Shown here piece after piece: positions 35,641-49,400 of a stretch of DNA of 64,000 bases. Numbering within the stretch: the first letter of the stretch is position 1; each line of letters begins with the position of its first letter. The stretch lies in NCBI GenBank assembly GCA_000499405.2, contig HG738137.1, forward strand, positions 18,188,581 through 18,252,580. Reading direction: 5' to 3'. Both the position numbers and the translations under genes were made by a program. This stretch comes from Onchocerca volvulus. Lineage: Eukaryota; Nematoda; Chromadorea; Rhabditida; Onchocercidae. The notes under the pieces are model-generated. The model had not been told where the DNA came from. It worked only from the letters and a program-made list of their open reading frames with translations, and made no database searches.

Positions 35641-38600
35641 TTGGCAAACATTGAACATAAGTTTGATCACCAGACTGGTAACATTTGAATCTGAATTATT
35701 CCCGAGCATTCTCCTATCGAAGATAAGATTGGTAATAGGGAATAAAGATAAGAATGAAATAAATGATGATTCATCACATTAGATTTATTTATATTCATAG
35801 ACATATTTTGGCAATTTTAAAATTATTTCGATTTTTCCCGGCATGGGATGCGCTCTTTACAACATAAATTGAAATGATGCATTGCAATAAACTTGTTGGC
35901 AACACTATTTCGTCTGACAAGGGAAACAAAAAATCCTTATTTTACAATAATCATATTTTGAAACGGTTATATGCTAGAAAATATGCTAATATATAATGCT
36001 GAAGTTCATGAAACAGGATAGAAAAAAATTGCGATCAGTTTTTGGAGAGAGAAAGAAAAATAGAAACAAATCATTCGCAAGTGTGCACTTTCATTTTTTA
36101 TTAATCTCAAAAATGAATCAGTATGAAGAATTTAAATGGAACAAATGAATTCTTGCAATATTGGAAAACAAAATCCAAAATGAAAATAATCTGAATGGGT
36201 CACAAGATCAAAAATCCAATTATTAAATAAAATTTTGTGATGCTAATGGCATGATGATTGAAAAATGGAATAATTTAATGATAATTAACGATACTGACGC
36301 ATATTAGGAAGTTCTCATTACGCATTGTGTGAAGCGAACTGCATCAAAGAATCGAGTGATTTTTTAGGTTATCGCAAATTCCTGACAAATTTTTACATTT
36401 TATTTTAAAAATATTTCTACATTTTTATTGGTGACAGCTAAGATGAATCTTCTGAACCAAAGAATGTTTCCAAATACAACGGCCAAAATTTGTTAATCTT
36501 TGATGATTCATTGCATGTTGTCAGAATTGAAAGGATCGTATATAAGATTTATGAAGTTCTATGCTCTTAATCGTAATGAATCGAGAATTTCTCAATCCTC
36601 GATTTCTTGATTTTTCGAGTTTTACAGTAATGATATGATGATATCATGAATTACAGTAGAAACATTTTTTTCTTGGAAAATGAATAAATAATTATTTTCT
36701 GTTTCCAACATCTTTCTAGATAAACTTTAAATTTTTTGAAAGTAGACCCAGTTAGCTTTACCACAGAATAGTTTAATATTTTATAGGATATTGCTGTAGA
36801 TGAAGGCTTTGAAAAAATTTAAAAAAAAACAAGTGGAAGTTTTCAATTTATTAAATGACAGCATTGGAAAAAAAATAATGGAAGACAAAATATGTGAAAA
36901 GATTACATACGAGATAATAATTTTTTTCATCATTTTTTCAAAGTTACCAATATATTTAAAATTTCCCAATTTTATAAGTTTTCAGCGAAATTTTAGAAAA
37001 GTCATTCACATTACATTATTATAATCATAATCTTGATTGTAATTATTATCTATTATCATCACCATAATTATAATTCCAATTTTATTACGGTTGTTACTAT
37101 TATCACAATTACCAAATATATAATTAAATTTCTGAGATTAATTAATGGAGAAAAAACAAAACGAAACAAAACAAAATAAAAAAGCAAACTTTTTCGCTCT
37201 TTTTGTTGAATATTATTTATAATCATGGTGAATAAAACTTTAACCCAAAGTTTTGGCAGTTTCATTTTTTTTTCTAATATTGAATAATTAGAAAAATTCC
37301 ACTAGAATCCTTGCGAATTCATTATTCTCATTTCATACTCTGTTGAATTATGATATAAATCCGTGCACTTGATATATACACATATGCGCATACTCATATC
37401 ACTTATCCTGCATCTTTATTACGGTAATTCCTTATACAGACATTGTTGAATTTACTAAAATACCTACAAAGATATGAAATTTTCAACTGAAAAAACTGGA
37501 TATTGAAAATACGGAAAGAGTAAATGACGGGATGGTAATGAAAAGGATTAGCTGAAGAACAGAAAACTTTGTGCCTTGCATCGATCAGATAAATGACCAT
37601 TCATGGACATCAATGATTAATTGGAAGGATCGTTCTAATTGCTACTTTATTTCGTCCTCAAAATAGAATCGATACTGGAAAGTGTATGAGAATGTTTTGA
37701 ACAGTCTAATATTGAATTGTGCTAGCTCTACTCGATGAAAGTTTTTCCTTTATGTAATCATTTTGATCTGATATTAACAATTATCAATCAAGCAATAAGC
37801 GATTAAAGTAACGAGACCATTTCCTATCAAATTTCGTATCTCATCTGTTGTTGTCCTTCTCTTTTTTTTTTTTTTGTTTTTTCTTTTCGAATTTTGAATT
37901 GGTCAATAGCAATTTTTACACATCATTTCAATTCAAATATCATGTCACCATCATTTCTACGATTGATTGCTTAGTACAATAATCTCGCCCAGAGTCTTTT
38001 TTTCGATGATCCATCTTTTCAGTAATTTATTCGAACTAATAATTTTGAATAAACCCTTTCAAATTGCTTCTAACCTTCACGAAATAATTCAAAAATGCGA
38101 AGTGAGCCTTCATTCATCCCTTGAGTATAATATAAATGAATAATTCCTTTTGCAAAATCCGATAAATAAGTCCCGAGTGAATTAATTATATTAATCATTT
38201 CAATGGCTCAGATCAATTTAAAAAAATTATTAGAATTTTGAAATGATTTTAAATGATGGAACTTGAAAAAGTACATTTTTTTACCTTATAAGGATTAAAT
38301 CAACAAAAAGAATAGAAGAGAAATTAAAAAATCTAATTTTTACAATATTTGTACAAAAGAGCTGAAGAGTATGGTTGTTGGATTATTAATGACAGTTCAA
38401 TTGATCCTTTTTTATTGACTTCGAAAATACAAACTATTTTTTGTATTAATTAATGTCATTTAAACTTAATTTTTCTCCAGAAAATATATCTTTATTAAAC
38501 TAGTGATATATATAATGTATAATATATTGATCAAAAAAAAAAAAAAAAATCTAATAGGCCATGTTGCTCAATGTTAATCCGAGCATGTATTTGTCAAAAT

Positions 38601-40053
38601 ATTTCTGAATAAAATCGTGATGTCATCTTTCGCATATTTAGTAGCTGAAATGCGGATAATAAATGCCTGATATTCGGCATTTGTGAAATCATTAATTTCA
38701 TGAAATCATGCTTACGATGCATTGCATTATCGAAATCCAAGTAACTTGTGTGGAATCATTATTATTATTAAATGACATTTTGTAAATAATATTAGCGTCG
38801 TCGTAATAGTTGGCGACATTCGACATTCATAACTGTAGGATTTTTTTCAGTACAAAAATGAAAGAGAAACAATTTTTTTATCGTAAAGATAAGATAAGAA
38901 ATAAAAAAATCAGAAAAATTTTTCGAAACTTTTTTCTTGTTTTAAAGTTGTTTTTAACAACTGTAATGACCCATGTGACATTATTGTTTTTGTTAAGTTC
39001 GATGGTTATAACTCCTCTTGTTTTTCATCACAGTGGTACCATCAATTGTTGGATGACCTTCAAGATCAAAGGCACATTATATACATTGATTTAATTTTGT
39101 AATTATTTTTGAAATGATCTTTATCTTATAGATTTCTCTAATTTTCAATAATTTTTTCCAAAAAAAGCAGAATATAAAAAACTTTTTAAATTTTCTTATT
39201 TCAAAATTTGTATCTATTAAAGTTATAATTTTTTAAGATAATTTTGAAATATCTGGATTTTTTATCACTACCATAATTGAAAGATGCCTTTGATATCATT
39301 ATCAGTTCAGAATAGTTTAGGGATTTTAATGAAACTTTAAAGTACTTTTTGTGCAATCATTACATGAAACACTCAGCTAATCATAGTTGAGATTTGTCAA
39401 CACATGAGCAGTAAATAGTATACCTAAGAATATTAAATTTCATAAAAATTCAGCAAGCGATAGTTTTTGCTTAACTTTTTCACAGTAATAACATTTAAAT
39501 TTCCTTAAATGATGATGAATAATTAGTGCTAAACTGAGTAGTGATAAATGATAAATTTAAATTTCTGATTTTTTAACTCATGAAGTTTAAATATTTGAAT
39601 TTTGTTATGTAAGCAAAGTGCTACCAGATAAACTTTATTTTTTAGCACTCTAGCGGATTTAAAGTTTCCTTCTCTTAAATAATGGAGCAATTCATTTCTT
39701 TTTTTTTCTTGCAAAATCAAAATTCTATTTTAAATGAAGTGAAATAAAACTTTATTTTTATTTTCATTACATCAAATCTCATCCTCTAATTTTTTCCTTT
39801 CCTCTGTCCATTCATCATTTTCTACATCCAGTCATATTTTCAATGTCATGGTTATCGGTTGTAAAATCAGTTTTTTTTTTCTAAAAACGCTTCATTGCGC
39901 AAGCATTTTTATAAATTCATAATTTTAGCATATATTTTGCTAAGAGAAAAATTTTCAACTCAATTTTTTTGATTCGATTATTTTTCCAATCCGATTTTTT
40001 TCAACAAAAATAAATATCATTTCTCTGAGAAAATGTTTGTGCAATTTTTGTAG
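35641..40053. other. AT-rich DNA without a confident gene
   Basis: The largest open frame (38810-39094) has no ATG at its start, a homopolymer-driven composition and no splice partners. A near-perfect A tract lies at 38536-38549. Nothing else was recognised. Confidence 0.45.
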
Positions 40054-40402
40054 CGAGGGAAAACAGCAGATAGATTGGAACAACAGAATTTATCATATTC
40101 TCCCACTGATTATCCCGAATGGGTGAGAGATTAGCAATTATCAAATGCTACCGATCGACAGTGTAATATATTTCGAAGGCTTTAAACAAGTGCTGCTGTC
40201 TTTAGCCGATTGAAAATAAACGGCTTCAATTGTTACGTAATTCCACGGATAATGACACATTTCCTTAAACGTGATTGACGTGATCTCAAGTTTTCGTAAG
40301 TGGTTGCCGGAAGATTATGCACGATTATTTCAGGATCAAAAATACATTGTTACGCTGCTCAACAAAAACAACGATCGAAGACCGCCTTGTAGTATTTTTT
40401 GA
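40054..40402 (+). other. Less AT-rich island, possible small multi-exon gene
   Basis: A TTTTTGTAG acceptor is followed by 40054-40122, reading RGKTADRLEQQNLSYSPTDY then PEW and a GTGAGA donor. Further right, a frame ending TGA at 40402 reads SSFRKWLPEDYARLFQDQKY then IVTLLNKNNDRRPPCSIF. No join with matching phase was found, and overlapping frames are also open, so I cannot give a model. The DYPEW element faintly recalls mitochondrial ribosomal mL54, but this is too weak to assign. Confidence 0.28.
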
Positions 40403-40473
40403 AATTTTTTTCGTCTTTCATTTTTTGAAGTTTCTTTTTTCATTTTGAACAGTAAGCGTAATCAATGGTTTCT

Positions 40474-40540
40474 GGAAATGTCATCATTTCATTTACTTTT
40501 GAAAACGCTTTTGAAAATGTCATCATTTCATTTATCCTTC
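40474..40540. repeat. Short tandem duplication
   Basis: AAATGTCATCATTTCATTTA occurs twice, about 39 bases apart, with the intervening TTTTGAAAA also partly repeated. Confidence 0.7.
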
Positions 40541-42766
40541 CTCCTTCCTCATTTAATTCTCTTTTCCTTTATTTCGGTTTTCGCAAATTATTGGGTTCAT
40601 ATTGTCTGCAAAAAAAAAAGAAAATTCTTATGATATATTTTTCTCGAATTCGAATAATAAATCTGGAAATAACTTGACCATCCAAGATGAATTTGTATAA
40701 TTTGATATAAAATGTTTAATTAAAGCTTAGAGCATAATCAGTATCTCGTTCTCACTTCAATATCCCTTCTCCAATCTCCAAAATGCTTCACAGTCCATTT
40801 CTTGACTATTATTTTGTACTTTTCATCACCATTTCAGTTTTATTTCAAAAACTATCACTGATTCTCCTAGTTTAATATTATGTAATCATTTTTAAAATAA
40901 CTTTCTCCCTCTCCTCCTTTTCCCAAAATTCACTCCTTTTCGAGAAGAATGCATTGTAAACATTAGTATGATTGATTTAAAATACTGCACTCGTTTTTCA
41001 AATCATTCAGCTAATGAACATGTCAAAGTTTCAGAATTTTTAAGTAACAAGAAGTTACTTTGTCTTAAGTTTCTAATAATCTGAAAAAGAACAAACCTGG
41101 TTTTGCAATTTCCTTAGTAAATATTATTATAATTATGAAATGAAATTAGTCATAAATAGCTCTAGAGAAAACTCAAAAATTCATAATAATCCTCGTCCTT
41201 GTCTAGCACCGTCAATGAATTCAAGTACATAAAGTTTCTTTTTTTCCTTGAACTATTATCAGAAAATAAAATGAACCTGAATATCGGTCGATTTCAAATG
41301 ATTTCCTCAAATTTCATATCCTTCACCTTTCTCTCTTTCAAGTTTCAAATTTATGCAGCAGAAATCAGTGCAGCAGTTTGCATTCTTTTAGATGAAAAAT
41401 GATTTAATATTACTTGCTACATTCAGTATTGCTCGTTTAGAAATTCGCTTAATCCCTCAATAAGAAAATTGATGGATACGTGATGAAAATTGCACATTTG
41501 CTCCACTTTTAAAACTTTTCCCATATCTAACAATAGTTAGCGTAGTAAACAACGATGATTGTTAACCTTAAGATGTTAGACTAATTTTTCATTTCAGCAA
41601 AATCTAACATTGTGTATTATCTGTAAATAGTACAGGGAAATTTTTTTTTTTAATTTTTTCTTTTTTTTTTTTCAAAATTGTCCAAGATCTGTACAGCAAA
41701 TTAAATTATCATCGTATGGCTCCAGTTTAAGACTTCTTGAAAGTAGCATATTGAGCCATTCATTTATTAACTTTTTCACATTATTTAGTTAGCAGATTAG
41801 ATTCATTGAGTTCCTTCAACTTCAATCATTCAGGCAAGACATATCTTATAAGGTAGCTTCCTCTTCTGTAGACATCCCTCAACACGAATAGGAACAAACA
41901 AGAATTCATAAGAATTCATGTGTTGTATTAGCAAAATTCCTATAATCTCTTCAGTATTCCAGTATGAAACATTATTGTACAGATTTTGCATTGTTATTGA
42001 AATTTCAGCTACTTCCATCAATGTTATTTTTGTTAACAGATTAATATGCATTACTAACAGAATATGGAATTTGTCTAAATAGGTGCATGCTCTGTCATTT
42101 TTTGAGAATTCGCTGTTCCATCAGCGATATATACATCGACAGTATGCTGGTAGTGCTTTAAATACTATAAGCATGATTTATAACAGTTTTAACCTGGAGA
42201 AAATATATGGTCATTTATCAAACGTCCTTCTGCAATTTTTTTTTTTTGACTAGTAATTATATTTTTGTGCAATTATTAAATTATAATTATCTTTTTTTTT
42301 AAATTTCTTTATTTCTATATTATTTCCATTGTAACACATCATCGAGAATAGTAGACATAAATAAGCTATGCGAATACATGATAATAGTTACTTACTTAAT
42401 TCTTTGCTATAATTCACGATGAAGGAAGCAAATGTATAAATTAAATTTAGTTTTTCGGAGAATTAAAAAAAAAAAATCGAAGTAAAATCAATTTCTTCCA
42501 TTCATCTTACAGTTGATGTTTGAAAAAAACGCCAACTTTCTCGGAAATGATTGTCCAAATCATAAATTGAGTTCTTCGGCAAATAAATTGCATTTTATAA
42601 AAGTTATGAGAAATATTCAGTAGCTTCAGTAGTTAATTTTTTTTTCTCAATTTAGAAAAATCAGTATATTAGAAGGGATCGTCGATGATGACTTTATATT
42701 CATGCTATCATATTATCATCGAAAATAGTTCAAAATGTCTTTATTGAAAACCAAATAGCTCTGAAA
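40541..42766. other. AT-rich intergenic DNA with one 73-codon minus-strand frame
   Basis: At 42051-41830 (minus) an ATG-headed frame encodes NNVSYWNTEEIIGILLIQHM-type sequence ending KLPYKICLA. Composition is plausible for protein, but there are no splice partners or recognisable domain. No other gene is apparent. Confidence 0.35.
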
Positions 42767-42922
42767 ATGGATGGTCTTGAGCGGAAGACTTACACTTTTA
42801 CTCAACGTTTGGTTCCTCCCACAGCGTTACTTCTGTTCACCAAAAATGGCGTACGTGGAGCACACATTCAACGTCTACGCTTCATTCAAGCAAACGAAAC
42901 GTCATACTCATTGAAAGTTTGA
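42767..42922 (+). CDS. Possible 51-residue ORF in a GC-richer island
   Basis: ATG to TGA, MDGLERKTYTFTQRLVPPTA, then LLLFTKNGVRGAHIQRLRFI and NETSYSLKV. The island (about 42770-42960) stands out by base composition and by an imperfect hairpin formed by AACGAAACGTC (near 42894) and GACGTTTCGTC (near 42937). Whether this is a gene, an exon or a non-coding RNA cannot be decided. Confidence 0.22.
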   Translation: MDGLERKTYTFTQRLVPPTALLLFTKNGVRGAHIQRLRFIQANETSYSLKV

Positions 42923-43492
42923 GAATAGGTTGAAGACGTTTCGTCTCACAATTCCTTTAATCATTCGCTTTACCGAATATAACAGCTTCATTATGTACTC
43001 CATCTATCATGAGGGAAACTGCAGAAGGAATCAGCTACTAGATTGTTCGATTAGTCTTTCGTCTCTATACTAAAGTCAGATGATCAATTTGCACGTCAGA
43101 ATCGCTTCGGAAAATTTATTGAAATTAATGATTTTGTGAATGCTTTTTTTTTTTTTGAATAGGTATTGAAAAAACAAGTCAATAAAGTTAAATAATTTAT
43201 GCTATTCATCTTTTCTCATCATTTAGCATTTTTTTAAATTTCATAATTTATTATGACGAAATATTAGGAGTTAAAGAGCTTAACATTTGTTATGATGCTC
43301 TTTAAATTAGCAAATTCAATCTGCAATCAATCACATCATCTATTAAAACCTTATCCACAAAAAATAATCTATGCCAATGTCTTTTTTCTCATTTCTTTAT
43401 ATCATTTTCTGCTGTTTTTTCTCAAAAAGAAAAAAAAACGAAAAAACAAAAATTTGTAGATACAATTACTAATTGAATTTACGTTTCAGCAG

Positions 43493-46400
43493 ATGTACAA
43501 TCTAGTGCTGCTATTGGTATTGTTATTTTCCGTTCTGACTAGGACAGCCACCGGAACTATACTGAATAAAAAAGTACATGAAGACGGACGGAAAGGTCTC
43601 GATCTTTTTTTAATTTCAATTTCTGTTGTTAAAATAAAATCAAACTTGAAATTAATTTTTCAGCATTTATAATAGCTAGAACTTAATAAAAAATAATTGA
43701 TGAAACTCTAAAAAAGACTAAAAAAAATGAAATATGATAGATAAAATAACAGGAAATGATAAAGCAATATAAAAAATTAAAGTTAGGCTATATGAACAGC
43801 CAAAAATGGGTTAAAAATGAATGAGCGACCATATTTAGAAAACTAATGCAAGTTCGAGAATCTCGGATAAGCTTTTAATTAATAAATTTATTTTTTGACA
43901 CTAGACTTAGAGAAAAAAAAACCTGTTATCCATTTTTGATCTACCACAATAAATGCGAAGGTAGTGTCGATCCAGATTATTAAATTTAGATTCTCTCTTT
44001 TTTTGAGACCAAATAATTTCTTGAGCATAAAATGAGTTAAAAACAAGGATAATATTGGAAGATGAATGTATGAATAAGAACAACTAAAGGGATAATGCTA
44101 ATGCAAAAGCAAAATTTATTAATCTGTAAGGAAGACGAATGAAATGATATTCCTCTTATTTTTTATCATCAGTTTTTCTGTTATGATTATCAGCTTCTAT
44201 TATTAATGATAATGAGATAGTACCGCTAAAACTGCTTATAGGAAGAAAATAAAAGATATTAATTAGTTTTGATTCTCAATTTTCGTTAGTGAGGAAAAAG
44301 GAATCAAGAAATATGTTTGGAATAATTAGTCTGAAAGTCAAAGTTAGTCACTCTCATATGATTAAAAATGACATTTAGAACTGAAAAGCGAAGAAAAAAG
44401 GAAGTTAAAAATGGAGATTAGAGAGAGATACAATAGTTTTTAAAAGACAGAAATCTCATATGTCTGATTTTAAGCCAAATAAACTTCCAGATCTTGACAG
44501 TAATCAACAAATCTGAGAACTGAGCTGAATATATGGATGAAACGATGTTAAAATCTTAGCTAAAAAAACAAAAAAAAAAAAAAACAAAACTGAAAGTAAA
44601 ATTGAAGCATTGATTGCTAAAAATTCAAATTCTGTACAGAATTTATTACAAAGACTAACAATTTTCGATTCTAGAATTCATAATTCTGAAAAAAGTCGAA
44701 CAGAACCAATGTACATGCTCCTGTTCCTGTTTACCACAGACCGAATACAACAACAAAACAACAACGACAAAGTGGTCATCCAAGAGGCCATTTGTGGACA
44801 AAACAACAAACAAACCTACAACTTGGTTAACGGACAAAATCAGCAAACAGCATTCTGAGAAGGATTTAGAAACAAAAACTTCTACTGTAAAAATATTTAC
44901 AACCTTAAGCAGTAAAGCTCCATTAGAGAAAACTGAACCCAAGAAAACTCCATATACATCCAGCATAACAACTGCGTATGGATTTTTAACGAAAATGAAA
45001 CACACTCCTCAATCGACTTCACGAGATTTCAAATTCGAAACATCATCTCCATTTGTGTTAACGAAGACAATTGAAACACGATTTGGAACAAGTGAAGAAA
45101 AAAAAGTTGACGAAGAAGTAGGGAGCCTAGAATTTGATAAAATGCCAGAAAAAGGAAAGTGGAGAACAGCACGAGAAGGCTCGATGTCGTCTTCTGTTCA
45201 AGCGCAAACAGATGAAGTTACACGTGGACCAGACGAAGAAGAAAAGGTTGAAAAAGAAGTAGGAGACGTGGAATTTAAGGACATGACAGAAAAAGTACGA
45301 GAAGGCTCGATGTCGTCTTCTGTTCAAGCGCAAACAGATGAAGTTACACGTGGACCAGACGAAGAAGAAAAGGTTGAAAAAGAAGTAGGAGGCCTGGAAT
45401 CTAAAAAAATGATGGGAAAAATACAAGAAGGCTCAATGTCGTCTCCCGTCAAAATACAAACAGATCAAATTACACGTGAAACAAACGAAAAAGAAAAGCA
45501 CAAAGAAGAAATAGGAAACCTGGAATTTAAGGAAATGGTAGAAAAAGGAAAATGGAGAACAGTACGAGAAAAAGACTCGATGTCGTCTTCCGTCCAAACA
45601 CAAACAGATCAAGTTATACGTGGACCAGATGAAAAAAAGATTGAAGAAAAAGTAGAAGACTTGGTAGTTCAGAAAATGCTAGAAAAAGGAGAATGGAGAA
45701 CAGTACAAGAAGAAGAAGAAGGCCTAATATCATCTTCTATCCAAACACAAACAGATCAAGTTATACGTGGAACTGACGAAACAGAAGTGATTAAAAAGGA
45801 AGCTGAGAAAATCATGGAAAAAGATATACGGAAAACAATGGAACAAGAAGGCTCGATGTCATTTTCTAGCCAAGCACAGCAAACTGATCTCGATCGATCG
45901 GCTTTAGGGAACTGGAGATACCTGAATGGATCATTTCCACCATTTGTGTTGATGAAGAGAGATCAAGTTCCACATGGAACTGTAACAGATATAACTAGTG
46001 CAACAGGTATAACAAGGATGGAGTTGATTAAGATGATTTCTGAACTGCCGCCTACAATGAGACAGAATAAAACTGGAAAAGATAGACCATATGGAACGGA
46101 AGAAATAATTTCAACATCTGAAATTGTCCCGATGAAAATTTTATTTGAAAAGAAACGCTTCGATGTTGCTAAAAAAACGAATTCCAATGATATTTATATC
46201 GGAACTCATTTACTAACTTCAGCACCTGCAATGGTAAATTTGTCAACTTGGAACGATGAATTACAAACAACTAATTGCACTAGCTTGTCTTCCGAAGGAG
46301 ATACTTCAATGATTGAAGAAAGAATAGAAGAAACGGTTGGAGAAATGAGTAGAACACAGGAAGAATCAGTGAATATATCGAAAAATGATACCAGAAAGGA

Positions 46401-49400
46401 AACCATGCTCAATGATTCAGAAATCAACTTCATGGAAACGAGTAGCAATACACCATCTGATGGTGTTAAATTTGAAGTGATTGAGGTAGAAACAGCAAAA
46501 TCAACGATCAGTGTACTAGCAGATGTATTAGAAAGTGATCTTGAGCATGACGCTTTTAAAATCCAAGCAGAAGTGTTGGAAGCTACTACTATTGCAACAA
46601 ATTTACCAGACAAGAAGAAGACGACAATAAAAATTTACTGGAATGGATCGCTAGAAAACGAAACGATTTCGAATGACACCGAATCTGTGGCGGAATTTGA
46701 ATCCGGTAGGATGATTTTTAAAAACAATTACACTATTTTGAAAAATAAGGAAGTTGCAGAAAACGATAGGCAAAAATTTGTGTCGATAAAAGACATGAAA
46801 ATGATATCAACGAGATCAAAGTCTGATTCAGAATCTCATTTCATAAATCATTCCGAAATTTTTCATGAGAGAAAACAAACGAAGCTTCTTAATTTAGATG
46901 AAACGGACACGACGAGCATATCAGTACCAAGCATGGAGGATATATCAGTTCACAGTAGCATAAGTACAATTTTTTCGGATGAAGACTATAACACTGATGC
47001 TGCAAGGAAAAATCCGATGGAAAATGTAATGATTCCAAGATTTCCAACAATGCAGCAAGGATATTCTCAGCAAGCGAGAAATTTATTCAAAAGTCGAAAA
47101 TTGTAAGTTTTTAATTATGCATTGGTTAATAAAAAAGAAATTAAGTTTTTAAGTTTAAATTAATTTGAAAAAGCAAAACCAATAAAACAAAACATTTTAT
47201 ATAATCAAAAAATCTCATTTATTATTAGTGCTTTTAATTGAAAAAATCGCAAATGCAAATAATTTTTTAACGACTTTTCCTCTTACAGACCACATCTTTC
47301 TCGTGCGAGAAAAATATCGAGATCCAAGTAAGCTCTATAAGAGTTCGACAATTTCATTCAAAATTTGAAATTTAGAAATTACAAGAAATAATTTTAATTT
47401 TGTTAAAAATTTCTTTAATTTCGTTATATCAGTTGAGAGAATATGACTTATGGCGTAGTTGCTTAGTTAAAGATAAATTTCGGATGTGGTGGTATGGAAA
47501 GGAAGGAATTTTGGAATAACTGTGTAGTACACTTCATGTCTAATTTTCATCTGAAACTATTCGCTTTATAATGCTATGAAACTCAGGATCTGTGATTACA
47601 ATTTTTTATTAGTGAAAAAAATTAAAGGAATCTTTAATATTCAGTTTCAAAAAGATAACTGATAGTAAAAATTGCAGTACAGTAACATTCAATCCTTTGG
47701 GAAAAAGAAAAATATTGGAGGGACCAAGGCGAGCAATGCCTATGAAAATAAGAAATAGAAATTATGCTGAAGAGGAGAGAAAAGAAAAAATGAAATCAAA
47801 AAATGAAGAGGTAAAAAAGGAAGAAATTATGAGATCGACCAGGTTACAGGAAGAAAAGGCTCGTCTGGAAGAAGTGAGTTTTATCATTTTTGTTTGGATT
47901 TTCGAAAAAGATCTGATTTAAACGAGCTAATTAAATCTACTTAGGCACGTCGTCTACGTGAAGAACAGATGGAACTAAGAAAGCAACAAGAATTTTATCA
48001 TGGTTTCGCTGATGAAGCTCAACTAGAGCGACATGAACAAATAACTCAACAATTGGAGTTACTTGCCGAAAGTGAAAGGCAACATCGTGAACAGCTTGAA
48101 CGAGAGGAGCGAATAAGACTTGCCAGCTCAAAACAATTCAAGATCACAATTTCCGGTGAAAGTTTCTCGACGACTCCAACCAGTATAACAACGCTTTCTT
48201 CGGAATTTAATAATCAGGTTATCATAACTGAAATTAGTTGAGCAATTATCTAAAATTTAGAACATTTCAAGTTATGAAATTAGTGATTATGGAAGATTTG
48301 TGAATGTAACAGCAAATGGATACCCAATAGAAGAACCATCACCTAAGTTAATCATTATTTAATGAATGACAGAGGTTACTGATTAAGAGTATATTAAAAT
48401 ATCAGTGGTTCATCCGGTCTCAACGATTTATGTGAAGTCTATAAGATTTAGCATATAATGGAGTTCTTTTGCATTATCTGTATTTTCGGTTGAGTCAATC
48501 CATTATTTCCATTTTTTTTTTTTTTTTTTTTTTTGAGACAGTCTTCTTGATATCGTAAAAGTAAAAAGTATTTAGGGAAGATTTTTAGGGAATTGAAGAA
48601 TTCTCGGATAAGTATATTTGTTATACGATAAAGATCTTGTTCTAACGTAATTTATCACCGTAATTATGTTATAGTACGATTTGTAAACGAATATCGAAAA
48701 TATACGATAATTGGGTAGGATAATAATCTACGATACTTGATAAAAATGAGAATAGAAGTAGAGAAGTGTGCCAACCCGTCGAAACCGGTGAAAGAAATAA
48801 CTGCTACACACTGATAAACTGATAATTTGACTGCTAGAAGATTCTGGATAATCGTTGATCTTATTGTAAGCGGTTATTTACAACATTCCAGCCAAGTAAC
48901 ATGATCAAAAATCTTTTAGACAATGAATATGAGCTTTATTAGCAGATTGGGAGAGAACAAAGGTCTTTGTGCTGAGATATGGATAAGTGATTCATTTGTC
49001 TGAGAAATGTTACAAATTTCTATCATACACAATAATTATTTCATCATATTTATATTCCAAAAAAATATTTCGGTTTTTCCGACATTCGATTGTTTTCAAG
49101 AAATGAAGCAATGAATGGAAATACTTTGGTGTTTTGGCATGGATTACTTTTCAGTCGAGATGAGATCATCTCAAGTCATTCACATGTGTTTCCAATGAAA
49201 AATTATTTCATTTATCTATTTTCCATTGCAGACAAATGAAAAAAATTTGCTGACAGCAGAAGAATGCTCGCTGATCAGGAAATTTGTTGGCATATTCAAT
49301 ATTGCCAATCCAGTTGAATGGATTCGTTTGAATTGTTCAGTCGCCAGAATTTACTTCACGGAATCAAGTTGTGAACATATGCAGAAATTATTCGCATCCT

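Noticed and set aside
38810..39094. 94-codon plus-strand frame
   Set aside because: No ATG at its start, homopolymer-driven composition and no family resemblance.
46206..46613. 135-codon minus-strand ORF
   Set aside because: It lies opposite the continuous coding frame of the repeat-protein gene; its Ser/Val-rich composition mirrors Glu/Thr codons on the other strand. The same applies to 44655-45005 and 45127-45426 (minus).
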